A program made the translations under genes and the position numbers. A stretch of 64,000 nucleotides of DNA from Allolobophora icterica. Lineage: Eukaryota; Annelida; Clitellata; Crassiclitellata; Lumbricidae. The stretch is from positions 72,064,908 through 72,128,907 of the forward strand of contig OY744606.1 of NCBI GenBank assembly GCA_963556255.1, written 5' to 3'. The first letter of the stretch is position 1. Every line of letters starts with the position of its first letter. The notes beneath the pieces were generated by a model, which had not been told where the DNA came from, made no database searches, and worked only from the letters and a program-made list of their open reading frames with translations. Shown here piece after piece: positions 1 to 14,049 of this stretch.

Positions 1-2030
<2,030 letters not shown>

Positions 2031-2075
2031 AGTTTGCCAGACCAATGAAGACAAATAGGTCACCATCACGATTAG

Positions 2076-2076
<1 letters not shown>

Positions 2077-2116
<40 letters not shown>

Positions 2117-2300
2117 GTCGTCATTCATTCATTGATCGTCATCATACTTCGCCAACTTATTCGTCATCATCATCATCTTCATTATTCATCCATTCGTACA
2201 TCTACCGTCACCATATTCTTTATTCATTCATTCACCCATTCATTTCCTCGTTCATTCATCATCATCATCATCATCATCATTCGTTCATTCATTCGCCCTC
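2077..2300 (-). repeat. (ATC)n and (CATT)n arrays, opposite orientation
   Basis: About 13 ATC/CAT units occupy 2078-2116, the reverse complement of the GAT array only 50 bp away. Further CAT islands lie at about 2162-2181 and 2257-2280, in a CATT-rich stretch. The two arrays are inverted relative to each other and could pair as a hairpin. Confidence 0.9.
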
Positions 2301-2568
2301 AGCATCACCCTCCTCAGCAGTCAATTAACCTCCATCCTCAGTATCAAGCTCATCGACTTGTTTTCCGTGAGACTAATGGTTAGCGAGTGTCATTCAAACG
2401 CCATGGCTTTAATTATAAGCGTCGAAAATAACGATCGTGTATATATGACCCACACTATGTGAATTCCTCCACCGACCGCTCGTTAATCTCTCTTTCGTTC
2501 GCCCAACCATGGAGCACACAACTAATGAGCTTTCATGACAAACACGCGATATTCAACTTACGTACATG

Positions 2569-2650
2569 TATGTATATAATGTATGTATGTATGTATGTAT
2601 GTATGTATGAGTGTATTTAAGTATGCATATCTGCATATATGTATGCATGA
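2569..2650 (+). repeat. (ATGT)n microsatellite
   Basis: Ten or so GTAT units at 2569-2608 decay into TATGCATA-type variants up to about 2650. The array leads directly into the pyrimidine minisatellite. Confidence 0.9.
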
Positions 2651-2658
2651 ATGCATCC

Positions 2659-2996
2659 CCACTTGCTTCCTTCCCATCCACTTGCTTCCTTCTCATCCAC
2701 TTGCTTCCTTCCCATCCACTTGGTTCCTTCCTTTCCACTTGTTTTCTTCTCTTCCACTTGCTTCCTTCCCTTCCACTTGCTTCCCTCCCTTGAACTTCCT
2801 TCCTTCCCTTCCACTTCCTTCCCTTCCACTTCCTTCCCTTCCACTTCCTTCCCTTCCACTTCCTTCCCTTCCACTTCCTTCCCTTCCACTTCCTTCCTTC
2901 CCTTCCACTTCCTTCCTTCCCTTCCACTTCCTTCCTTTCCACTTCCTTCCTTCCCTTTCACTTCCTTCTTTCCCTTCCACTTCCTTCCGTCCGTGA
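2659..2996 (+). repeat. Pyrimidine-rich minisatellite
   Basis: A run of about 340 bp is built of CTTCC/CCTTCCA-type units. Early units are about 19 bp and contain CTTG and CATCCA. They shorten to 15 bp or less (cttccttcccttcca). The plus strand is almost pure C/T with occasional A and G. The open frames across it (Ser/Pro/Leu-rich on plus, Lys/Gly/Glu-rich on minus) are repeat artefacts. Confidence 0.92.
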
Positions 2997-3120
2997 TTCT
3001 GACACTAATCACATCTCTAATTTCGTCGCCAATATTCCTAGCTTCGCCTCTCGTCAATTTGTACACCTGTATGTCTGTCACTGTCTGTCGCTCTGCACGT
3101 ACGAGTGTATGTAAAAAGCT

Positions 3121-3245
3121 ATGTATGTATGTATGTATGTATGTATGTATGTATGTATGTATGTATGTATGTATGCATGCATGTATGTATGTATGTATGT
3201 ATGTATGTATGTATGTATGTATGTGTATGTACTATGTATGCATGT
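3121..3245 (+). repeat. (ATGT)n microsatellite
   Basis: About 28 ATGT units with a few GCATGC interruptions near 3174-3182. Cys/Tyr/Val/Met open frames through it are artefacts. Confidence 0.95.
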
Positions 3246-3299
3246 AAACATTTCGACAGAGGAAGTGTTCGATCTAATTTCACTCCAAAATAGCTGGAA

Positions 3300-4049
3300 A
3301 TGAATACCTAATTCTAATTTCATGGAGTCCGTGTTTTCTTCAATTTACTTCTGTTCCTGCTGGGTCTCGCCAGGTCTACCAATCACTGCATGAAATGAAA
3401 CGGGCCACAAACAGTATAAATAAACATTTATATAGCGCATATATGGAGAGTTTATTTTCGACGGCGTTAAACTGCACTGTATATTCTTACTGAAAAACTC
3501 TGGCCTACTAAAGGAGACATCCAGGTCTCATTGGTCTATAAATAGTTGCCTTATAGGTCTTAGAATCGACATCCTAGAAAATTGGATTAGAAAACAGGTT
3601 TCATCTGATCAGCTGACTTCTAACTTCTAAGAAGCCTTTTACATCCTTACAACATTAATCAAGTCCACTTCAAAACTATACGGCGGTGAAGGATCTCACC
3701 TGATCAACTAATTTCAAAATTAGCAGGGTCGAGGCAACACGGTCTCTATAGAAAAACGTGTACATTAACATTTACATTTATAGAAAAACGTCTACATTGA
3801 CATTTGAAAGTTCCGCCCGCATGAGACATTCATGTAGTGGCGCTACAAATATTTACTTTAGTATAGGACCTACACTAGGACAAGCATATAACTACCTTGC
3901 AATATCATAGGTAAATAAACCAATTACTTGCTTCAAAGATAGCAAAGGCGATTACGCCATTTTGAAAAACTTTATTGCTGCTCATACTTGCAATTGGACT
4001 ATATAAAACTTCGACAGCTCAAAATCTAATTACATGTAATTTTTATTAT
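3300..4049. other. Gene-free stretch with a LINE/SINE tail motif
   Basis: No coding signal. The stretch at 3418-3445 carries tttatatagcgc, the reverse complement of the gcgctatataaa motif found at the 3' ends of LINE copies near 15350 and 61395, so a minus-strand retroposon end is likely. Nothing else is recognised. Confidence 0.45.
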
Positions 4050-4215
4050 TAATTAGCAAAGTTCTGCTGCGCCGGTGTCTAATGCAAAAGGAATCAACGG
4101 ATGATGCACAATTCGATATTCAGAAGATCAATCCTCTAAGTTTTATATAATATCATAGCTTGAGATACAGATTGTGTATAAATGCAATTCAGTCTTTGGC
4201 TAGAGAACCATGCTT
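4050..4215 (-). mobile_element. LINE 3' UTR fragment (gcatcaaccgatgg family)
   Basis: This matches three other segments in the window (16690-16870, 36265-36410, 46260-46400) that share the order ttaattagt - gccggtgtctaa - catcaac(c)gatg - cagaagatcag. At 36.3 and 46.3 kb the same sequence lies directly 3' of a minus-strand LINE reverse-transcriptase end. I therefore read it as that LINE's 3' UTR. Confidence 0.6.
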
Positions 4216-4262
4216 GCGGCTCTTCTGGGAGGTACTTTAAACGCGTTATATTAAATGTCTAA

Positions 4263-4516
4263 ATACCTACATACATCATAATACATACATATATACATAT
4301 GCATACATACATGCCTACATACAAACGTACATACTTACATACATACATACATACGTATATGCATACATTCATGCATATATACATGCATACATACATACAT
4401 GCATATATACAGAACTCCATACATACATACATCCATACAGTCCTCCATACATACGCATATTTATGCATACATGCAAAACTACAATACAATACAATACATA
4501 CATTCATGCATACACG
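4263..4516 (+). repeat. (CATA)n microsatellite
   Basis: An imperfect CATA array with GCATACATG and TATATACATG variants, ending in AATAC pentamers at about 4480-4498. It abuts the tail of the minus-strand LINE fragment at 4518. Confidence 0.9.
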
Positions 4517-4517
4517 T

Positions 4518-5260
4518 ACATACATAACATAACATAACATAACATCTTTATTTATTGCTTCAAATGACAGCAAAATAATAACAATCATTTCCATCGAAAC
4601 AAACTGATATAAAATAGTGCAGATTCTGGAAATTCAAACCCTATGAAACTATTAAGTAGTGAGATAAATATACTCGCTTGACTAGCATGGAGAGAATGAA
4701 ATGAACTTGAAGTAAAGTCAGGTGAGTTTGAAAGTAAACGAGTTCTTAGAGTCATAAGAGGCAATGGGCGCCCCTAAGGGACCTAGGTCCCGCTGACCGG
4801 GGATGCCCAGATAGGTAAATTTACAGATGATGGCACTGTATAGTTGCCTCCCACACAGTAGCTTAATCAGGCCACTTGATGTAACCTCTTAAATCCTCAA
4901 CACTTGGAGGTTAACCATAACATATAGCTTAACTAAACTTAACTAAACAGGCTCCGGCTCGACCCCCCCCCCCCATAAAAGTCAAATCAGTATTAGATAT
5001 CAATCATTTAGATAGAATCGTATCATGCGCCAGAATAAAGTTTTTCATTTGGTTCCTGAACAGATGTCTAGCTTGCAGAGACCGAATTTCGACCGGGATC
5101 TGGGACCAAAGCTGCGGACCTACTGACTTGACACTAAAACGCCGAATGTTAGTGCGACTTTTAATAGGACGGTATAGTGAGGCTCTCCGCGTGTCATGTT
5201 TGTGTATGGAAGTGGCCTTTGCGAAATACTCTCCAAATGCAGCAGGTAGTAAATTATGTT
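4518..5260 (-). mobile_element. LINE 3' fragment (Jockey/CR1-type RT C-terminus)
   Basis: On the minus strand, 5258 to 5004 encodes the C-terminal end of a non-LTR reverse transcriptase. The visible pattern is LPAAFGEYF, then HDTRRASLYR, then RTNIRRFSVKSVGPQLWSQIP and a final RNQMKNF. This is the tail usual in Jockey/CR1/I-type LINEs (RT-distal domain, GPxxWNxLP-like motif). The ORF stops at about 5004. A 3' UTR of about 450 bp follows, then AATAAA and an (ATGTT)n tail at about 4518-4545. The catalytic RT and endonuclease are absent, so this is a 5'-truncated dead copy. The tail pentamer resembles the end at 39207. Confidence 0.8.
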
Positions 5261-5265
5261 CAAAA

Positions 5266-5336
5266 CAGTATATATGCATACATACATGTGTGCATACATA
5301 CATACATGCATACATACATATATGCATAAATACATA
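5266..5336 (+). repeat. (CATA)n microsatellite
   Basis: A short CATA/GCATACATG array that replaces the upstream (5') part of the minus-strand LINE fragment. Confidence 0.85.
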
Positions 5337-5865
5337 TGAAATATGCCCAACTATGCATAGTAACCTACTAACTATGCATATATTCCCTTAAAAAGACTAG
5401 CATTTGATATTCAATAGCAGATTCGACAGATTTATGTAATTTAATCTCATTCTAATAAAACTGACGCAACGGCTATCTTTGGTCGCGTAATTGGGTTCAG
5501 CATATAGGCCCTATATAGGCCTAGTGACATTTGATAAGCATTTATGTTAATTAGATGGCCGGCTACGGACGAGACCTGCAGTATCGAGGTTAATTGGAGT
5601 TTATAATTCGTATACTTTATAATTCGTATAAAATATTAAAGCGTGACTTAGTCAAGGTCATTCGAAGCCGTGGAAACATCGATTGCTCCTGTTCTGGACT
5701 GAAATTGGCTACGAAAAATACAAAGATCAGTTATTTATTTTGGTTCATCTAATTCTTTGCATTCGTCAACCATTATCAGTTGCTGACGCCAGCCATTTGA
5801 GAAGAGCGGTTGACAAGCACACAGGATGACGCCTGACATAGGAAAACATAGTCCGAGAGAAGAGA
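5337..5865. other. Gene-free spacer with a SINE tail fragment
   Basis: No gene is seen. At about 5768-5798, cattatcag...tgacgccagccatttg matches the reverse complement of the SINE 3' end at 48195-48220. This suggests a small minus-strand SINE remnant immediately before the 27-bp minisatellite. Confidence 0.4.
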
Positions 5866-8690
5866 TTTAGGAGGATTAAGAAAGATATACTTAGGAGGAT
5901 AACGGAGGAGATGAAATTTAGGAGGATTAAGGAAGAGATGGGATTTAGGAGGATAAAGGAAGAGATGAGATTTAGGAGGATTAAGGAAGAGATGAGATTT
6001 AGGAGGATCAAGGAAGAGATTAGATTTAGGAGGATTAAGGAAGAGATGAGATTTAGGAGGATCAAGGAAGAGATTAGATTTAGGAGGATTAAGGAAGAGA
6101 TTAGATTTAGGAGGATTGAGGAAGAGATTAGATTTAGGAGGATTAAGGAAGAGATTAGATTTAGGAGGATTGAGGAAGAGATTAGATTTAGGAGGATTGA
6201 GGAAGAGATTAGATTTAGGAGGATTAAGGAAGAGATTAGATTTAGGAGGATTAAGGAAGAGATTAGATTTAGGAGGATTGAGGAAGAGATTAGATTTAGG
6301 AGGATTAAGGAAGAGATTAGATTTAGGAGGATTGAGGAAGAGATTAGATTTAGGAGGATTGAGGAAGAGATTAGATTTAGGAGGATTAAGGAAGAGATTA
6401 GATTTAGGAGGATTAAGGAAAAGATTATATTTAGGAGGATTGAGGAAGAGATTAGATTTAGGAGGATTAAGGAAGAGATTAGTTTTAGGAGGATTGAGGA
6501 AGAGATTAGATTTAGGAGGATTAAGGAAGAGATTAGTTTTAGGAGATTAAGGAAAAGATTATATTTAGGAGGATTAAGGAAGAGATTAGATTTAGGAGGA
6601 TTAAGGAAGAGATTAGATTTAGGAGGATTAAGGAAGAGATTAGATTTAGGAGGATTAAGGAAAAGATTATATTTAGGAGGATTAAGGAAGAGATTAGATT
6701 TAGGAGGATTAAGGAAGAGATTAGATTTAGGAGGATCAAGGAAGAGATTAGATTTAGGAAGATCAAGGAAGACACGAGATTTAGGAGGATTAAGGAAGAG
6801 ATTAGATTTAAGAGGATTAAGGAAGAGATTAGATTTAGGAGGATTAAGGAAGAGATTAGTTTTAGGAGATTAAGGAAAAGATTATATTTAGGAGGATTGA
6901 GGAAGAGATTAGATTTAGGAGGATTAAGGAAGAGATTAGATTTAGGAGCATTGAGGAAGAGATTAGATTTAGGAGGATTAAGGAAGAGATTAGATTTAGG
7001 AGGATCAAGGAAGAGATGAGATTTAGGAGGATCAAGGAAGAGATTAGATTTAGGAGGATTAAGGAAGAGATGAGATTTAGGAGGATTAAGGAAGAGATTA
7101 GTTTTAGGAGGATCAAGGAAGAGATGAGATTTAGGAGGATCAAGGAAGAGATTAGATTTAGGAGGATCAAGGAAGAGATGAGATTTAGGAGGATCAAGGA
7201 AGAGATTAGATTTAGGAGGATCAAGGAAGAGATTAGATTTAGGAGGATTAAGGAAGAGATGAGATTTAGGAGGATCAAGGAAGAGATTAGATTTAGGAGG
7301 ATTAAGGAAGAGATTAGATTTAGGAGGATTGAGGAAGAGATTAGATTTAGGAGGATTAAGGAAGAGATTAGATTTAGGAGGATTGAGGAAGAGATTAGAT
7401 TTAGGAGGATTGAGGAAGAGATTAGATTTAGGAGGATTAAGGAAGAGATTAGATTTAGGAGGATTAAGGAAAAGATTATATTTAGGAGGATTGAGGAAGA
7501 GATTAGATTTAGGAGGATTAAGGAAGAGATTAGTTTTAGGAGGATTGAGGAAGAGATTAGATTTAGGAGGATTAAGGAAGAGATTAGTTTTAGGAGATTA
7601 AGGAAAAGATTATATTTAGGAGGATTAAGGAAGAGATTAGATTTAGGAGGATTAAGGAAGAGATTAGATTTAGGAGGATTAAGGAAGAGACGAGATATAG
7701 GAGGATTAAGGAAGAGATTAGATTTAGGAGGATCAAGGAAGAGATTAGATTTAGGAAGATCAAGGAAGACACGAGATTTAGGAGGATTAAGGAAGAGATT
7801 AGATTTAAGAGGATTAAGGAAGAGATTAGATTTAGGAGGATTAAGGAAGAGATTAGTTTTAGGAGATTAAGGAAAAGATTATATTTAGGAGGATTGAGGA
7901 AGAGATTAGATTTAGGAGGATTAAGGAAGAGATTAGATTTAGGAGCATTGAGGAAGAGATTAGATTTAGGAGGATTAAGGAAGAGATTAGATTTAGGAGG
8001 ATCAAGGAAGAGATGAGATTTAGGAGGATCAAGGAAGAGATTAGATTTAGGAGGATTAAGGAAGAGATGAGATTTAGGAGGATTAAGGAAGAGATTAGTT
8101 TTAGGAGATTAAGGAAAAGATTATATTTAGGAGGATTGAGGAAGAGATTAGATTTAGGAGGATCAAGGAAGAGATGAGATTTAGGAGGATCAAGGAAGAG
8201 ATTAGATTTAGGAGGATCAAGGAAGAGATGAGATTTAGGAGGATTAAGGAAGAGATGAGATTTAGGAGGATTAAGGAAGAGATTAGATTTAGGAGGATTA
8301 AGGAAGAGATGAGATTTAGGAGGATCAAGGAAGAGATTAGATTTAGGAGGATTAAGGAAGAGATGAGATTTAGGAGGATTAAGGAAGAGATTAGTTTTAG
8401 GAGATTAAGGAAAAGATTATATTTAGGAGGATTGAGGAAGAGATTAGATTTAGGAGGATTAAGGAAAAGATTAGATTTAGGAGCATTGAGGAAGAGATTA
8501 GATTTAGGAGGATCAAGGAAGAGATTAGATTTAGGAGGATCAAGGAAGAGATGAGATTTAGGAGGATCAAGGAAGAGATTAGATTTAGGAGGATTAAGGA
8601 AGAGATGAGATTTAGGAGGATTAAGGAAGAGATTAAATTTAGGAAGATCAAGGAAGACACGAGATTTAGGAGGATCAAGGAAGAGATGAA
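5866..8690 (+). repeat. 27-bp minisatellite array, about 100 copies
   Basis: The array covers 2.8 kb. The unit is 27 bp, of the form (gaagagatta)(gatttagga)(ggattaag), with G/C-poor point variants (atg, tcaag, tgagg) and recurrent 24-bp short units. Since 27 is a multiple of 3, frames stay open on both strands (RFRRIKEEI, RKRLDLGGL on plus; SSLILLNLI on minus). I consider these repeat artefacts: there are no flanking exons, the frames overlap, and stops occur at the 24-bp units. The first two large open frames end with the same C-terminal word order, 997 bp apart, which shows higher-order duplication. Confidence 0.95.
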
Positions 8691-8699
8691 ACTTAGGAT

Positions 8700-9494
8700 G
8701 ACTAGCGATGAAGATGAGAGTTCATTTCGAATGACGAATATCTTTGTCATCGTCACCAGAACTATATGTGCATGGAACATAATGACAAGATTTCTCATTT
8801 GTTCTGCTGTCACGATTATACCGCGACATTCGGTATTCAGAAATTACAACGCTTGAGAAAATAATTGTCATAAGCTGCATCAAAATATTCCAATACTCAG
8901 TTGCTAAATATAGCGTACTTATGAGGTTGGCAGAGTGGGAGAAACTACTTATGGATATGAGAGAGCAAAGGGGAAATGGGGGAAATAAACCGAGTGGTGC
9001 AAAAATCAGAACTAGCGAGTGGAGAGTATCCCAACCCGTATAAAATCGCATCCTGATTTCACATGAGGGGGCAATTCATGGTTGTTGACAGCAGCAGGGG
9101 TGAGGCCTATGGGTTGGCTCGAAATGGAAGAAATACGCTTTGAGCGGGAGGCAGCCCCCACAAATCGACCCTGGCCCTAATCCAACTTCGTCGCATGATG
9201 TAACAGTATGTTCTAAATGATGGGTGTCATTGCATTGCAGGGCGGGAAGGGCAACGTCAAACGGGGAAGCGATGTTATTGTGTTCAGACTTCAGACAAAC
9301 GAATCGTCGTTAAGAAGAAGCAGAGACCAACTGGAAGATTTATCATCGAGGTACTACTACCAGAGCCGCCTATCATCATCGCTGGAATTGAGTTCTGATC
9401 AAGACCACTTCCAGCCGGTTTTTATAGATATTGACACGTATACTGCTGTCCTAATACTACACATGCATTCTACAAACAAATTTACGTATAAACA
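8700..9494. other. Gene-free spacer
   Basis: No recognisable gene or element. Minus- and plus-strand open frames of about 100 codons have no domain or splice support. Confidence 0.5.
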
Positions 9495-10504
<1,010 letters not shown>

Positions 10505-10590
10505 ATATGCCGAGGCTAAGGAAATAAAGTCGCTACCACTTCATACCCTCAGCAGAGCTATAGCTTAAGGGACTGCTCTTATTATTATTC
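10505..10590 (+). mobile_element. SINE family 1, 3' body fragment
   Basis: The order atgccgaggctaa - aagtcgctaccacttcat - ccctcag - gctatagcttaagggactgctctt closely follows the better-preserved copy at 22018-22100. Pyrimidine triplet repeats (CTT/CTC, 10578-10646) follow it, as they do there. Confidence 0.6.
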
Positions 10591-10646
10591 TTCTTCTTCT
10601 TCCTCCTCCTCCTCCTTCTCCTCCTCCTCCTTCTTCTTCTTCTTCT

Positions 10647-12099
10647 TGGTTGTGTTGTAACACAATGGCAGGTTAAACAAAGTCTGTCATGGTCAGTCGC
10701 TGGATACATGACCCGTCCTTGGAATACCACGTGACCTTGCGCCCACTCAGTCATTCATCCTTTAATGGTCTGTAAATGAAAGCAAGTGCATAGTAGGGAA
10801 TTAAAAGGCGTCCTGTCTTTTGATTGCCGAGGTCAAGTAATTTGCGCCTCAGCCTTGAAAACAACGCTTATAAGATGTTTCCCAACTGCAAATGTATGTT
10901 ACGGTTTGCTTCTCCATCAAAAGTAATGACAAACAATCACGTTGCCTTTGTAAGTTCCTGATTCCCTCGATGTCTGCCACAGAAATAACTGAAGGATAGT
11001 GAGTGCAGCTTAAAAAACCTTCAAAGCTCCACTTATTAACACTTTAACCTTCTATATGAGATTATTCGTAATGGACACTTTGATGAAGCTTTCTTCGCGA
11101 GAACAGACGCAGTTGACAGGGATCGTCTAATGGCAGCCGAAGGACACACATACATACACACACGCACACACACACATACATGCACAGGGAGTCATGAATC
11201 AGTGTCCCTAAAAACGGACAAATCTACAGCGAATAACACTCGGATGTTCAAACAAGTGGAGGCGTGCAGTTGACACTAACTGGCACTGAGCTCATGGACT
11301 TAAGAGTGTGTCAATAGTGTGACCAATTCAACTCCTATATTTAAATATTTATTTTGTATCTAGTTCTATAAGTTATGTTGCTCTCAAAAATCAGGAAATT
11401 ATTTTGTGGACGTCAACCGAACAGAAAAAGCCGTTATATACATACACGCACGTCTATAATACTCCATATTATATAATATGAAAAAAACAGAAATGTCACG
11501 AAGTCATGAAGTGATCATTTGCATGTTACGCTCCTCTCATTGTCCGCTTCCAACTAATGAATATTCATGACCAATGACATCATTGTTTACAAATGGCGAT
11601 ATTCCAACGGACTTTCGTTTCACAGTTAATTCAACGTAAATTTAAATATACCGTAAACGGCTGCTCTTTTTAACTAAGGGCCTAAAACGGGTCCAATTAC
11701 AACTGAAACGAACGAGCTTAACGGGTTTGAACGGGCCAATTTACTTAAGCCGCACATGCCGAAAAATTGCTTTCATTTTAGTTTCCCGATGACCCGTTGT
11801 TAAAACGGGTTTAAACAACTAGTAGGTTTAATAATCTAATCTAATTGTTTATATAGCGCCACTATTTTAATGTCCTAGACATCGATCGATCGTACCTTTG
11901 ACTTAAATTCCAATCAAATCCGATAATCCATTGGAAAAGTCAGGGCAAAAAGTCTATACTGTATGTATTCTTGAAATTGCTTTTACGTTAAGTATTCTTA
12001 CCGGATATAACACAACATGGTGTCGTATACGCCGCATTGATTGACCAAGATGTGTCACAAGTGGGTTATGGGGAAATATGGAGTTCGAGAAGTCCGAAC
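10647..12099. other. Gene-free stretch
   Basis: No gene is recognised. There is a short (CA)n at about 11150-11180 and several aacgggt words at 11690-11815. The motif tttatatagcgcc at about 11848 marks a probable minus-strand retroposon 3' end. Confidence 0.45.
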
Positions 12100-12320
12100 T
12101 CATGTATGTATGGGTATACGCATGCATTTATGTATCCACATATGTATGCAAATATGTAAGAGTTGATGTATGTATGTAAGTATATATTTAGAACGCATTG
12201 GGCATAAAATCAAAGAGGAACGAGAGATTGAATGAAAGCACCTTATCTCGATGTCTTCTAAGAAGTCTGAAGTCATGAAGTCTAAAGCCACAAAGTCTAA
12301 AGTCGTAAAGTCTGAACTGA
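12100..12320 (+). repeat. (TATG)n array and 15-bp AAGTCT tandem
   Basis: A degenerate TATG array (12100-12185) is followed by about four tandem copies of a 15-bp unit (gaagtctaaagtcat-like) at 12258-12318. Confidence 0.7.
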
Positions 12321-12489
12321 GACTTCTGACTCAGTTATCCTGCAAAGCCAGGAAATTAGTTGATGGCAGATAAATCCAACTTTTGAATGAAATAGGCCTA
12401 TGTCCCACGGCTGACTATAATAATTGTTACTATACTGCAAGATTACAGTCTAAGGAAGAAACGTTGCGTATACCCTGTAAACATATGTC

Positions 12490-12805
12490 GAAAGACACAT
12501 ACATAGATAGATACAGATGTAGATACACACACATATACATGCGTGTTTATATAAAAGCATACATACACATACAAATGTCTGTATGTAGATACATATATAT
12601 ATATGCATGGATGCATACATACATATGTACATACATACGTACATAGAAATAATAGGCCTATATACTACATACATACATACGTACATACGTACATACATAC
12701 GTACATACATATGTATGTACGTACGTACATACATACATACATACATTCGTACGCACGTACATACATACATACATACATACATACATACATACATACATAC
12801 ATACA

Positions 12806-12836
<31 letters not shown>

Positions 12837-12890
12837 GCACATATATACATGCATAGGCCTACATACATACACAAGTATATATCCAGTATC
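12490..12890 (+). repeat. (CATA)n / (CGTA)n microsatellite in GPCR intron
   Basis: CATA, CGTACATA and ATATATG units run for about 400 bp, with a clean CATA core at 12754-12834. The array lies just 3' of the GPCR exon on the minus strand, presumably inside its first intron. The long minus-strand open frame continuing into it past the exon is read-through. Confidence 0.9.
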
Positions 12891-12952
12891 ATATGTCGAT
12901 GTGATACATGCATGTTTCATCTCCAAATATGACAGATAGTTAACCAACTGAC

Positions 12953-13277
12953 CTAGTATTACGCTGACTTCCGGCAGTTCAATGTGTGAGACATTGTAGA
13001 CCGGATAGACGAGTCCCAGACAGAAATCGGAGCAGGCGAGACTGATGATGAAGTAGTTTCCGGGGACACGCAACTGTTCATGACGTAATATACACATCAT
13101 CACGATCGCGTTTCCCGCCAAATTGACCACGGTCAGCAGTCCGAGTAATCCGTAATAGTAAGTAAGAAAGACGACCGTCTGAGCCCCGTAGATCGTGTAG
13201 TTGGACGTCGAACTGCAATTCGACATGACGTAGGCCGCGTGCGATGACGTAGAAGCCATCGATGCTCGTGACGTCAT
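12953..13277 (-). CDS. Class A (rhodopsin-like) GPCR, first coding exon
   Basis: The translated exon is about 108 aa. A short N-terminus has two N-glycosylation sequons (NCS, NYT). TM1 carries the GN motif (VVNLAGNAIVMM). An intracellular loop contains LRVPGNYF. TM2 carries the conserved LACSD aspartate (ISLACSDFCLGLVYPVY). This pattern fits aminergic, adenosine-like or orphan class A receptors; I cannot name the ligand. An in-frame TGA lies 18 nt upstream of the first ATG (13277), so translation starts in this exon unless an acceptor was missed. Alternative ATGs lie at 13259 and 13226; the 13259 site has G at +4. A donor CTAG|GTCAGT fits at 12953/12952 (phase 1), after which the frame runs into microsatellite. 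TM3-TM7, DRY and NPxxY are not found on the minus strand down to position 1, so the remaining exons lie beyond the window, were missed, or the gene is broken. Confidence 0.72.
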
Positions 13278-13335
13278 CGCCGGTTCGTGACGTCACTGCG
13301 CGAGTGACGTAATTACTTCGCGTTGAATGACGTCA
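13226..13335 (-). promoter_or_regulatory. Cluster of CRE (TGACGTCA) motifs
   Basis: Three perfect palindromic CREs lie at 13269-13276, 13288-13295 and 13328-13335. TGACGTAA lies at 13305-13312 and half sites TGACGT at 13226 and 13245. The palindrome is the established CREB/ATF site. All lie within about 110 bp at the start of the GPCR exon, partly in 5' UTR. Function is inferred. Confidence 0.6.
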
Positions 13336-13580
13336 TCGTGCGTTCTCGTTGACTTTCCGAAGTGCTTTCTACTGCTTCCCAAGGCGTTGTGGGATGTCTT
13401 GGGGCTTCGGCTTCGGCTTCCTTCCGTCGGGCCGTGTGTGCCCGTCAGTCTGTCCATGAGTCGGCTGAGATTAGCAACAATGATCGGCGTCCATTAGCTT
13501 AATGCTACGGAAAATCGGGCTGCGGAGTTATCGGATGCTATTACAGACGCTGGGCACAGTCGCGCTACTGTAGTCGAACG

Positions 13581-13590
13581 CCTTATATAA
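13581..13590 (-). promoter_or_regulatory. Candidate TATA box for the GPCR gene
   Basis: Read on the minus strand, this is TTATATAAGG, a good TATA match. It would place transcription start near 13555 and give a 5' UTR of about 280 nt that contains the CRE cluster. Nearby AT-rich repeats make a chance match possible. Confidence 0.4.
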
Positions 13591-13604
13591 AGTATATTAC
13601 GCGA

Positions 13605-13900
13605 GTGTGGGCGTGTGTGTGTGTATGCGTGTATGTGTGGAGCCTTACACACAAACAGTATATACGCATACATATGAATATATATATATATAATATATAA
13701 TATATATATATATATGTTATATGATACACAGATATAAAGGCCTGTACAACTGCGTGTTCAATTTACAGCTGCCGTGTATATTTTAATGTATGCATGTGCA
13801 TATATAGATATATTTTAATATATACATATAAATAATGTTGTGTATGTGTGAGTATATGTATGTAGCTAATGCATGCATGTATGTATGTATGTGACTGAGC
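13605..13900. repeat. GT- and AT-rich simple sequence
   Basis: Short GTGTGTAT tracts are followed by an (AT)n block at about 13676-13716 and by TATG units near 13870-13890. No gene. Confidence 0.75.
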
Positions 13901-14049
13901 ATGCGTGTTTTTCCTATGATTCTTTAGATTTGCGCAGTTTCCAATGTACTCTTATCCATCTGTACTCACTGACCTCGTCTTCATTCATGTATTCCTGTCC
14001 TGAGATCAGTACATGCGTTTGACTACTGTAAGATTCAAAGGATAGGGAA

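Noticed and set aside
2553..3323. Ser/Pro-rich and Lys/Gly/Glu-rich frames
   Set aside because: Frames of the pyrimidine minisatellite and ATGT arrays, open on both strands.
5911..8554. Long RFRRIKEEI and RKRLDLGGL repeat proteins (up to 320 aa)
   Set aside because: Period-3-compatible 27-bp minisatellite keeps several frames open at once; stops fall at 24-bp short units and there is no gene context.
12450..12952. Extension of the GPCR frame to 275 aa
   Set aside because: After the probable donor the frame becomes Cys/Tyr/Met-rich microsatellite translation with no TM3; read-through of intron.
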